Both the position numbers and the translations under genes were made by a program. A stretch of 64,000 bases of DNA from Nemertoderma westbladi (lineage: Eukaryota; Xenacoelomorpha; Nemertodermatida; Nemertodermatidae). The notes under the pieces were generated by a model. The model ran no database searches, was not told the origin of the DNA, and was given only the letters and a program-made list of their open reading frames with translations. The DNA is taken from contig JAUCBJ010007236.1 in NCBI GenBank assembly GCA_032718475.1, forward strand, positions 1 through 64,000. The letters are read 5' to 3'. Shown piece by piece: positions 46,401 through 59,279 of the stretch. The first letter of the stretch is position 1. Each line of letters starts with the position of its first letter.

Positions 46401-48554
46401 CTCCACCCTGGTTCCCTACCTCGGTATTTATTCTCCACTCCTGGTTCCCTACCTCGGTATTTATTATCCACCCTGGTTCCCTACCTCGGTATTTATTCTC
46501 CACCCTGGTTCCCTGCCTCGGTATTTATTCTCCACCCTGGTTCCCTACCTCGGTATTTATTCTCCACTCCTGGTTCCCTACCTCGGTATTTATTCTCCAC
46601 TCTGGTTCCCTACCTCGGTATTTATTCTCCACTCCTGGTTCCCTACCTCGGTATTTATTCTCCACCCTGGTTCCCTACCTCGGTATTTATTCTCCACCCT
46701 GGTTCCCTACCTCGGTATTTATTCTCCACTCCTGGTTCCCTACCTCGGTATTTATTCTCCACTCCTGGTTCCCTACCTCGGTATTTATTCTCCACTCCTG
46801 GTTCCCTACCTCGGTATTTATTCTCCACTCCTGGTTCCCTACCTCGGTATTTATTCTCCTACGTGGTTCCCTACCTCGGTATTTATTCTCCACCCTGGTT
46901 CCCTACCTCGGTATTTATTCTCCACTCCTGGTTCCCTACCTCGGTATTTATTCTCCACTCCTGGTTCCCTACCTCGGTATTTATTCTCCACTCCTGGTTC
47001 CCTACCTCGGTATTTATTCTCCACTCCTGGTTCCCTACCTCGGTATTTATTCTCCACTCTGGTTCCCTACCACGGTATTTATTCTCCACTCCTGGTTCCC
47101 TACCACGGTATTTATTCTCCACTCCTGGTTCCCTACCTCGGTATTTATTCTCCTACGTGGTTCCCTACCTCGGTATTTATTCTCCACCCTGGTTCCCTAC
47201 CTCGGTATTTATTCTCCACTCTGGTTCCCTACCACGGTATTTATTCTCCACTCCTGGTTCCCTACCTCGGTATTTATTCTCCTACGTGGTTCCCTACCTC
47301 GGTATTTATTCTCCACCCTGGTTCCCTACCTCGGTATTTATCCTCCACTCCTGGTTCCCTACCTCGGTATTTATTCTCCACCCTGGTTCCCTACCTCGGT
47401 ATTTATTCTCCTACGTGGTTCCCTACCTCGGTATTTATTCTCCACCCTGGTTCCCTACCTCGGTATTTATTCTCCACCCTGGTTCCCTACCTCGGTATTT
47501 ATTCTCCACTCCTGGTTCCCTACCTCGGTATTTATTCTCCTACGTGGTTCCCTACCTCGGTATTTATTCTCCACCCTGGTTCCCTACCTCGGTATTTATT
47601 CTCCACCCTGGTTCCCTACCTCGGTATTTATTCTCCACTCCTGGTTCCCTACCTCGGTATTTATTCTCCTACGTGGTTCCCTACCTCGGTATTTATTCTC
47701 CACCCTGGTTCCCTACCTCGGTATTTATTCTCCTACGTGGTTCCCTACCTCGGTATTTATTCTCCACCCTGGTTCCCTACCTCGGTATTTATTCTCCACT
47801 CCTGGTTCCCTACCTCGGTATTTATTCTCCACCCTGGTTCCCTACCTCGGTATTTATTCTCCACCCTGGTTCCCTACCTCGGCATTTATTCTCCTACGTG
47901 GTTCCCTACCTCGGTATTTATTCTCCACCCTGGTTCCCTACCTCGGTATTTATTCTCCACCCTGGTTCCCTACCTCGGTATTTATTCTCCACCCTGGTTC
48001 CCTACCTCGGTATTTATTCTCCACTCCTGGTTCCCTACCTCGGTATTTATTCTCCTACGTGGTTCCCTACCTCGGTATTTATTCTCCACCCTGGTTCCCT
48101 ACCTCGGTATTTATTCTCCACCCTGGTTCCCTACCTCGGTATTTATTCTCCACTCCTGGTTCCCTACCTCGGTATTTATTCTCCACTCCTGGTTCCCTAC
48201 CTCGGTATTTATTCTCCACTCCTGGTTCCCTACCTCGGTATTTATTCTCCTACGTGGTTCCCTACCTCGGTATTTATTCTCCACCCTGGTTCCCTACCTC
48301 GGTATTTATTCTCCACCCTGGTTCCCTACCTCGGTATTTATTCTCCACTCCTGGTTCCCTACCTCGGTATTTATTCTCCTACGTGGTTCCCTACCTCGGT
48401 ATTTATTCTCCACCCTGGTTCCCTACCTCGGTATTTATTCTCCTACGTGGTTCCCTACCTCGGTATTTATTCTCCACCCTGGTTCCCTACCTCGGTATTT
48501 ATTCTCCACCCTGGTTCCCTACCTCGGTATTTATTCTCCACCCTGGTTCCCTAC

Positions 48555-50090
48555 CTCGGAATTTATCCTCCACTCCTGGTTCCCTACCTCGGTATTTATT
48601 CTCCACTCCTGGTTCCCTACCTCGGTATTTATTCTCCACCCTGGTTCCCTACCTCGGTATTTATTCTCCACCCTGGTTCCCTACCTCGGTATTTATTCTC
48701 CACTCCTGGTTCCCTACCTCGGTATTTATTCTCCTACGTGGTTCCCTACCTCGGTATTTATTCTCCACCCTGGTTCCCTACCTCGGTATTTATTCTCCAC
48801 TCCTGGTTCCCTACCTCGGTATTTATTCTCCTACGTGGTTCCCTACCTCGGTATTTATTCTCCACTCTGGTTCCCTACCTCGGTATTTATTCTCCACTCT
48901 GGTTCCCTACCTCGGTATTTATTCTCCACTCTGGTTCCCTACCTCGGTATTTATTCTCCACCCTGGTTCCCTACCTCGGTATTTATTCTCCACCCTGGTT
49001 CCCTACCTCGGTATTTATTCTCCTACGTGGTTCCCTACCTCGGTATTTATTCTCCACCCTGGTTCCCTACCTCGGTATTTATTCTCCACCCTGGTTCCCT
49101 ACCTCGGTATTTATTCTCCACCCTGGTTCCCTACCTCGGTATTAATTCTCCACTCATGGTTCCCTACCTCGGTATTTATTCTCCACCCTGGTTCCCTACC
49201 TCGGTATTTATTCTCCACCCTGGTTCCCTACCTCGGAATTTATCCTCCACTCCTGGTTCCCTACCTCGGTATTTATTCTCCACTCCTGGTTCCCTACCTC
49301 GGTATTTATTCTCCACCCTGGTTCCCTACCTCGGTATTTATTCTCCACCCTGGTTCCCTACCTCGGTATTTATTCTCCACTCCTGGTTCCCTACCTCGGT
49401 ATTTATTCTCCTACGTGGTTCCCTACCTCGGTATTTATTCTCCACCCTGGTTCCCTACCTCGGTATCTATTCTCCACCCTGGTTCCCTACCTCGGTATTT
49501 ATTCTCCTACGTGGTTCCCTACCTCGGTATTTATTCTCCACTCTGGTTCCCTACCTCGGTATTTATTCTCCACTCTGGTTCCCTACCTCGGTATTTATTC
49601 TCCACTCTGGTTCCCTACCTCGGTATTTATTCTCCACCCTGGTTCCCTACCTCGGTATTTATTCTCCACCCTGGTTCCCTACCTCGGTATTTATTCTCCT
49701 ACGTGGTTCCCTACCTCGGTATTTATTCTCCACCCTGGTTCCCTACCTCGGTATTTATTCTCCACCCTGGTTCCCTACCTCGGTATTTATTCTCCACCCT
49801 GGTTCCCTACCTCGGTATTTATTCTCCACTCATGGTTCCCTACCTCGGTATTTATTCTCCACCCTGGCTCCCTACCTCGGTATTTATTCTCCACCCTGGT
49901 TCCCTACCTCGGAATTTATCCTCCACTCCTGGTTCCCTACCTCGGTATTTATTCTCCACTCCTGGTTCCCTACCTCGGTATTTATTCTCCACCCTGGTTC
50001 CCTACCTCGGTATTTATTCTCCACCCTGGTTCCCTACCTCGGTATTTATTCTCCACTCCTGGTTCCCTACCTCGGTATTTATTCTCCTAC
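48555..50090 (+). repeat. 678 bp higher-order repeat in the 32 bp satellite
   Basis: The rare unit containing CTCGGAATTTATCCTCC occurs at about 48555, 49234 and 49912, spaced about 678 bp, with the same succession of variant units around each. This is a 21-unit higher-order repeat in about three copies. Confidence 0.7.
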
Positions 50091-51929
50091 GTGGTTCCCT
50101 ACCTCGGTATTTATTCTCCACCCTGGTTCCCTACCTCGGTATTTATTCTCCACCCTGGTTCCCTACCTCGGTATTTATTCTCCTACGTGGTTCCCTACCT
50201 CGGTATTTATTCTCCACCCTGGTTCCCTACCTCGGTATTTATTCCCCACCCTGGTTCCCTACCTCGGTATTTATTCTCCACCCTGGTTCCCTACCTCGGT
50301 ATTTATTCTCCACTCCTGGTTCCCTACCTCGGTATTTATTCTCCTACGTGGTTCCCTACCTCGGTATTTATTCTCCACTCCTGGTTCCCTACCTCGGTAT
50401 TTATTCTCCACTCCTGGTTCCCTACCTCGGTATTTATTCTCCTACGTGGTTCCCTACCTCGGTATTTATTCTCCACTCCTGGTTCCCTACCTCGGTATTT
50501 ATTCTCCACTCCTGGTTCCCTACCTCGGTATTTATTCTCCACTCCTGGTTCCCTACCTCGTTATTTATTCTCCTACGTGGTTCCCTACCTCGGTATTTAT
50601 TCTCCACTCTGGTTCCCTACCTCGGTATTTATTCTCCACCCTGGTTCCCTACCTCGGTATTTATTCTCCACCCTGGTTCCCTACCTCGGTATTTATTCTC
50701 CACCCTGGTTCCCTACCTCGGTATTTATTCTCCACCCTGGTTCCCTACCTCGGTATTTATTCTCCACTCCTGGTTCCCTACCTCGGTATTTATTCTCCTA
50801 CGTGGTTCCCTACCTCGGTATTTATTCTCCACCCTGGTTCCCTACCTCGGTATTTATTCTCCACTCCTGGTTCCCTACCTCGGTATTTATTCTCCTACGT
50901 GGTTCCCTACCTCGGTATTTATTCTCCACCCTGGTTCCCTCCTACCTCGGTATTTATTCTCCACCCTGGTTCCCTCCTACCTCGGTATTTATTCTCCACC
51001 CTGGTTCCCTACCTCGGTATTTATTCTCCACTCCTGGTTCCCTACCTCGGTATTTATTCTCCTACGTGGTTCCCTACCTCGGTATTTATTCTCCACCCTG
51101 GTTCCCTACCTCGGTATTTATTCTCCACCCTGGTTCCCTACCTCGGTATTTATTCTCCACCCTGGTTCCCTACCTCGGTATTTATTCTCCTACGTGGTTC
51201 CCTACCTCGGTATTTATTCTCCACCCTGGTTCCCTACCTCGGTATTTATTCTCCACCCTGGTTCCCTCCTACCTCGGTATTTATTCTCCACCCTGGTTCC
51301 CTCCTACCTCGGTATTTATTCTCCACCCTGGTTCCCTACCTCGGTATTTATTCTCCACACCTGGTTCCCTACCTCGGTATTTATTCTCCACCCTGGTTCC
51401 CTACCTCGGTATTTATTATCCACCCTGGTTCCCTACCTCGGTATTTATTCTCCACTCCTGGTTCCCTACCTCGGTATTTATTCTCCACCCTGGTTCCCTA
51501 CCTCGGTATTTATACTCCACCCTGGTTCCCTATCTCGGTATTTATTCTCCACCCTGGTTCCCTCCTACCTCGGTATTTATTCTCCACTCTGGTTCCCTAC
51601 CTCGGTATTTATTCTCCTACGTGGTTCCCTACCTCGGTATTTATTCTCCACTCTGGTTCCCTACCTCGGTATTTATTCTCCTACGTGGTTCCCTACCTCG
51701 GTATTTATTCTCCACTCTGGTTCCCTACCTCGGTATTTATTCTCCACTCTGGTTCCCTACCTCGGTATTTATTCTCCTACGTGGTTCCCTACCTCGGTAT
51801 TTATTCTCCACTCTGGTTCCCTACCTCGGTATTTATTCTCCACTCCTGGTTCCCTACCTCGGTATTTATTCTCCACTCCTGGTTCCCTACCTCGGTATTT
51901 ATTCTCCACTCCTGGTTCCCTACCTCGGT

Positions 51930-52450
51930 ATTTATTCTCCTACGTGGTTCCCTACCTCGGTATTTATTCTCCTACGTGGTTCCCTACCTCGGTATTTATT
52001 CTCCACTCCTGGTTCCCTACCTCGGTATTTATTCTCCACTCCTGGTTCCCTACCTCGGTATTTATTCTCCTACGTGGTTCCCTACCTCGGTATTTATTCT
52101 CCTACGTGGTTCCCTACCTCGGTATTTATTCTCCACTCCTGGTTCCCTACCTCGGTATTTATTCTCCACTCCTGGTTCCCTACCTCGGTATTTATTCTCC
52201 TACGTGGTTCCCTACCTCGGTATTTATTCTCCTACGTGGTTCCCTACCTCGGTATTTATTCTCCACTCCTGGTTCCCTACCTCGGTATTTATTCTCCACT
52301 CCTGGTTCCCTACCTCGGTATTTATTCTCCTACGTGGTTCCCTACCTCGGTATTTATTCTCCTACGTGGTTCCCTACCTCGGTATTTATTCTCCACTCCT
52401 GGTTCCCTACCTCGGTATTTATTCTCCACTCCTGGTTCCCTACCTCGGTA
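51930..52450 (+). repeat. 130 bp four-unit higher-order repeat
   Basis: The succession CCTACGTGG, CCTACGTGG, CCACTCCTGG, CCACTCCTGG (32+32+33+33 bp) repeats about four times. Lines 120-130 bp apart in this stretch are nearly superimposable. Confidence 0.75.
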
Positions 52451-55400
52451 TTTATTCTCCACTCCTGGTTCCCTACCTCGGTATTTATTCTCCTACGTGG
52501 TTCCCTACCTCGGTATTTATTCTCCACTCTGGTTCCATATCTCGGTATTTATTCTCCACCCTGGTTCCCTACCTCGGTATTTATTCTCCACCCTGGTTCC
52601 CTACCTCGGTATTTATTCTCCACTCCTGGTTCCCTACCTCGGTATTTATTCTCCACTCCTGGTTCCCTACCTCGGTATTTATTCTCCACTCCTGGTTCCC
52701 TACCTCGGTATTTATTCTCCTACGTGGTTCCCTACCTCGGTATTTATTCTCCTACGTGGTTCCCTACCTCGGTATTTATTCTCCACCCTGGTTCCCTACC
52801 TCGGTATTTATTCTCCACTCCTGGTTCCCTACCTCGGTATTTATTCTCCACCCTGGTTCCCTACGTCGGTATTTATTCTCCTACGTGGTTCCCTACCTCG
52901 GTATTTATTCTCCTACGTGGTTCCCTACCTCGGTATTTATTCTCCACCCTGGTTCCCTACCTCGGTATTTATTCTCCACTCCTGGTTCCCTACCTCGGTA
53001 TTTATTCTCCACTCTGGTTCCCTACCTCGGTATTTATTCTCCTTCGTGGTTCCCTACCTCGGTATTTATTCTCCACTCTGGTTCCCTACCTCGGTATTTA
53101 TTCTCCACTCCTGGTTCCCTACGTCGGTATTTATTCTCCTACGTGGTTCCCTACCTCGGTATTTATTCTCCTACGTGGTTCCCTACCTCGGTATTTATTC
53201 TCCACTCTGGTTCCCTACCTCGGTATTTATTCTCCACTCTGGTTCCCTACCTCGGTATTTATTCTCCTACGTGGTTCCCTACCTCGGTATTTATTCTCCT
53301 ACGTGGTTCCCTACCTCGGTATTTATTCTCCACTCTGGTTCCCTCCTACCTCGGTATTTATTCTCCACTCCTGGTTCCCTCCTACCTCGGTATTTATTCT
53401 CCACTCTGGTTCCCTACCTCGGTATTTATTCTCCACTCCTGGTTCCCTCCTACCTCGGTATTTATTCTCCACCCTGGTTCCCTACCTCGGTATTTATTCT
53501 CCACCCTGGTTCCCTACCTCGGTATTTATTCTCCACTCCTGGTTCCCTACCTCGGTATTTATTCTCCACTTTGGTTCCCTACCTCGGTATTTATTCTCCA
53601 CCCTGGTTCCCTACCTCGGTATTTATTCTCCACTCCTGGTTCCCTACCTCGGTATTTATTCTCCACTCTGGTTCCCTACCTCGGTATTTATTCTCCTTCG
53701 TGGTTCCCTACCTCGGTATTTATTCTCCACTCTGGTTCCCTACCTCGGTATTTATTCTCCACTCCTGGTTCCCTACGTCGGTATTTATTCTCCTACGTGG
53801 TTCCCTACCTCGGTATTTATTCTCCTACGTGGTTCCCTACCTCGGTATTTATTCTCCACTCTGGTTCCCTACCTCGGTATTTATTCTCCACTCTGGTTCC
53901 CTACCTCGGTATTTATTCTCCTACGTGGTTCCCTACCTCGGTATTTATTCTCCTACGTGGTTCCCTACCTCGGTATTTATTCTCCACCCTGGTTCCCTAC
54001 CTCGGTATTTATTCTCCACTCTGGTTCCCTACCTCGGTATTTATTCTCCTACGTGGTTCCCTACCTCGGTATTTATTCTCCACCCTGGTTCCCTACCTCG
54101 GTATTTATTCTCCACCCTGGTTCCCTACCTCGGTATTTATTCTCCACTCATGGTTCCCTACCTCGGTATTTCTTCTCCACTCTGGTTCCCTACCTCGGTA
54201 TTTATTCTCCACTCCTGGTTCCCTACCTCGGTATTTATTCTCCACTCCTGGTTCCCTACCTCGGTATTTATTCTCCTACGTGGTTCCCTACCTCGGTATT
54301 TATTCTCCACCCTGGTTCCCTACCTCGGTATTTATTCTCCACTCCTGGTTCCCTACCTCGGTATTTATTCTCCTACGTGGTTCCCTACCTCGGTATTTAT
54401 TCTCCACCCTGGTTCCCTACCTCGGTATTTATTCTCCACTCCTGGTTCCCTACCTCGGTATTTATTCTCCACCCTGGTTCCCTACCTCGGTATTTATTCT
54501 CCACTCCTGGTTCCCTACCTCGGTATTTATTCTCCTACGTGGTTCCCTACCTCGGTATTTATTCTCCACCCTGGTTCCCTACCTCGGTATTTATTCTCCA
54601 CTCCTGGTTCCCTACCTCGGTATTTATTCTCCTACGTGGTTCCCTACCTCGGTATTTATTCTCCACCCTGGTTCCCTACCTCGGTATTTATTCTCCACCC
54701 TGGTTCCCTACCTCGGTATTTATTCTCCACTCCTGGTTCCCTACCTCGGTATTTATTCTCCACCCTGGTTCCCTACGTCGGTATTTATTCTCCTACGTGG
54801 TTCCCTACCTCGGTATTTATTCTCCTACGTGGTTCCCTACCTCGGTATTTATTCTCCTACGTGGTTCCCTACCTCGGTATTTATTCTCCACCCTGGTTCC
54901 CTACCTCGGTATTTATTCTCCTACGTGGTTCCCTACCTCGGTATTTATTCTCCACCCTGGTTCCCTACCTCGGTATTTATTCTCCACCCTGATTCCCTAC
55001 CTCGGTATTTATTCTCCACCCTGGTTCCCTACCTCGGTATTTATTCTCCACTCCTGGTTCCCTACCTCGGTATTTATTCTCCACTCTGGTTCCCTCCTAC
55101 CTCGGTATTTATTCTCCACTCTGGTTCCCTACCTCGGTATTTATTCTCCACTCTGGTTCCCTACCTCGGTATTTATTCTCCACTCCTGGTTCCCTACCTC
55201 GGTATTTATTCTCCACTCCTGGTTCCCTACCTCGGTATTTATTCTCCACCCTGGTTCCCTACGTCGGTATTTATTCTCCTACGTGGTTCCCTACCTCGGT
55301 ATTTATTCTCCACCCTGGTTCCCTACCTCGGTATTTATTCTCCACCCTGGTTCCCTACCTCGGTATTTATTCTCCACTCCTGGTTCCCTACCTCGGTATT

Positions 55401-58400
55401 TATTCTCCACTCCTGGTTCCCTACCTCGGTATTTATTCTCCTACGTGGTTCCCTACCTCGGTATTTATTCTCCACCCTGGTTCCCTACCTCGGTATTTAT
55501 TCTCCACCCTGGTTCCCTACCTCGGTATTTATTCTCAACTCTGGTTCCCTACCTCGGTATTTATTCTCCACCCTGGTTCCCTACCTCGGTATTTATTCTC
55601 CACTCCTGGTTCCCTACCTCGGTATTTATTCTCCACTCCTGGTTCCCTACCTCGGTATTTATTCTCCACCCTGGTTCCCTACGTCGGTATTTATTCTCCT
55701 ACGTGGTTCCCTACCTCGGTATTTATTCTCCACCCTGGTTCCCTACCTCGGTATTTATTCTCCACCCTGGTTCCCTACCTCGGTATTTATTCTCCACTCC
55801 TGGTTCCCTACCTCGGTATTTATTCTCCACTCCTGGTTCCCTACCTCGGTATTTATTCTCCTACGTGGTTCCCTACCTCGGTATTTATTCTCCACCCTGG
55901 TTCCCTACCTCGGTATTTATTCTCCACCCTGGTTCCCTACCTCGGTATTTATTCTCCACTCTGGTTCCCTACCTCGGTATTTATTCTCCACTCTGGTTCC
56001 CTACCTCGGTATTTATTCTCCACCCTGGTTCCCTACCTCGGTATTTATTCTCCACCCTGGTTCCCTACGTCGGTATTTATTCTCCTACGTGGTTCCCTAC
56101 CTCGGTATTTATTCTCCTACGTGGTTCCCTACCTCGGTATTTATTCTCCACCCTGGTTCCCTACCTCGGTATTTATTCTCCACTCTGGTTCCCTATCTCG
56201 GTATTTATTCTCCACCCTGGTTCCCTACCTCGGTATTTATTCTCCACCCTGGTTCCCTACCTCGGTATTTATTCTCCACTCCTGGTTCCCTACCTCGGTA
56301 TTTATTCTCCTACGTGGTTCCCTACCTCGGTATTTATTCTCCACTCTGGTTCCCTACCTCGGTATTTATTCTCCACCCTGGTTCCCTACCTCGGTATTTA
56401 TTCTCCACTCCTGGTTCCCTCCTACCTCGGTATTTATTCTCCACCCTGGTTCCCTACCTCGGTATTTATTCTCCACTCTGGTTCCCTACCTCGGTATTTA
56501 TTCTCCTACGTGGTTCCCTACCTCGGTATTTATTCTCCTACGTGGTTCCCTACCTCGGTATTTATTCTCCACTCCTGGTTCCCTACCTCGGTATTTATTC
56601 TCCACCCTGGTTCCCTACCTCGGTATTTATTCTCCACCCTGGTTCCCTACCTCGGTATTTATTCTCCACCCTGGTTCCCTACCTCGGTATTTATTCTCCA
56701 CTCCTGGTTCCCTACCTCGGTATTTATTCTCCACCCTGGTTCCCTACCTCGGTATTTATTCTCCACCCTGGTTCCCTACCTCGGTATTTATTCTCCACCC
56801 TGGTTCCCTACCTCGGTATTTATTCTCCACCCTGGTTCCCTACCTCGGTATTTATTCTCCACCCTCGTTCCCTACCTCGGTATTTATTCTCCACCCTGGT
56901 TCCCTACCTCGGTATTTATTCTCCACTCCTGGTTCCCTACCTCGGTATTTATTCTCCTACGTGGTTCCCTACCTCGGTATTTATTCTCCTTCGTGGTTCC
57001 CTACCTCGGTATTTATTCTCCACTCCTGGTTCCCTACCTCGGTATTTATTCTCCACTCCTGGTTCCCTACCTCGGTATTTATTCTCCACTCTGGTTCCCT
57101 ACCTCGATATTTATTCTCCACTCCTGGTTCCCTACCTCGGTATTTATTCTCCACTCATGGTTCCCTACCTCGGTATTTATTCTCCACTCCTGGTTCCCTA
57201 CACCTCGGTATTTACTCTCCACCCTGGTTCCCTACCTCGGTATTTATTCTCCTTCCTGGTTCCCTACCTCGGTATTTATTCTCCACCCTGGTTCCCTACC
57301 TCGGTATTTATTCTCCTACGTGGTTCCCTACCTCGGTATTTATTCTCCTACGTGGTTCCCTACCTCGGTATTTATTCTCCACCCTGGTTCCCTACCTCGG
57401 TATTTATTCTCCACCCTGGTTCCCTACCTCGGTATTTATTCTCCTACGTGGTTCCCTACCTCGGTATTTATTCTCCACCCTGGTTCCCTACCTCGGTATT
57501 TATTCTCCACCCTGGTTCCCTACCTCGGTATTTATTCTCCACTCCTGGTTCCCTACCTCGGTATTTATTCTCCACTCCTGGTTCCCTACCTCGGTATTTA
57601 TTCTCCACTCCTGGTTCCCTACCACGGTATTTATTCTCCTCTCCGGGTTCCCTACCTCGGTATTTATTCTCCACCCTGGTTCCCTACCTCGGTATTTATT
57701 CTCCACTCCTGGTTCCCTACCTCGGTATTTATTCTCCACTCTGGTTCCCTACCTCGGTATTTATTCTCCTACGTGGTTCCCTACCTCGGTATTTATTCTC
57801 CACTCTGGTTCCCTACCTCGGTATTTATTCTCCACTCCTGGTTCCCTCCTACCTCGGTATTTATTCTCCACCCTGGTTCCCTACCTCGGTATTTATTCTC
57901 CACCCTGGTTCCTACCTCGGTATTTATTCTCCTACGTGGTTCCCTACCTCGGTATTTATTCTCCACTCTGGTTCCCTACCTCGGTATTTATTCTCCACCC
58001 TGGTTCCCTACCTCGGTATTTATTCTCCTACGTGGTTCCCTACCTCGGTATTTATTCTCCACTCTGGTTCCCTACCTCGGTATTTATTCTCCACTCCTGG
58101 TTCCCTACCTCGGTATTTATTCTCCACCCTGGTTCCCTACCTCGGTATTTATTCTCCACCCTGGTTCCCTCCTACCTCGGTATTTATTCTCCACCCTGGT
58201 TCCCTACCTCGGTATTTATTCTCCACCCTGGTTCCCTCCTACCTCGGTATTTATTCTCCACTCTGGTTCCCTACCTCGGTATTTATTCTCCACCCTGGTT
58301 CCCTCCTACCTCGGTATTTATTCTCCACCCTGGTGCCCTACCTCGGTATTTATTCTCCTACGTGGTTCCCTACCTCGGTATTTATTCTCCACTCTGGTTC

Positions 58401-59279
58401 CCTACCTCGGTATTTATTCTCCACTCATGGTTCCCTACCTCGGTATTTATTATCCACCCTGGTTCCCTACCTCGGTATTTATTCTCCACCCTGGTTCCCT
58501 GCCTCGGTATTTATTCTCCACCCTGGTTCCCTACCTCGGTATTTATTCTCCACCCTGGTTCCCTACCTCGGTATTTATTCTCCACTCCTGGTTCCCTACC
58601 TCGGTATTTATTATCCACCCTGGTTCCCTACCTCGGTATTTATTCTCCACCCTGGTTCCCTGCCTCGGTATTTATTCTCCACCCTGGTTCCCTACCTCGG
58701 TATTTATTCTCCACCCTGGTTCCCTACCTCGGTATTTATTCTCCACTCTGGTTCCCTACCTCGGTATTTATTCTCCACTCTGGTTCCCTACCTCGGTATT
58801 TATTATCCTCCCTGGTTCCCTACCTCGGTATTTATTCTCCACTCATGGTTCCCTACCTCGGTATTTATTCTCCACTCCTGGTTCCCTACCTCGGTATTTA
58901 TTCTCCTACGTGGTTCCCTACCTCGGTATTTATTCTCCACTTCTGGTTCCCTACCTCGGTATTTATTCTCCACTCCTGGTTCCCTACCTCGGTATTTATT
59001 CTCCACTCCTGGTTCCCTACCTCGGTATTTATTCTCCACTCCTGGTTCCCTACCTCGGTATTTATTCTCCACCCTGGTTCCCTACCTCGGTATTTATTCT
59101 CCACCCTGGTTCCCTACCTCGGTATTTATTCTCCACCCTGGTTCCCTACCTCGGTATTTATTCTCCACTCCTGGTTCCCTACCTCGGTATTTATTCTCCA
59201 CCCTGGTTCCCTACCACGGTATTTATTCTCCTCTCCGGGTTCCCTACCTCGGTATTTATTCTCCACCCTGGTTCCCTAC

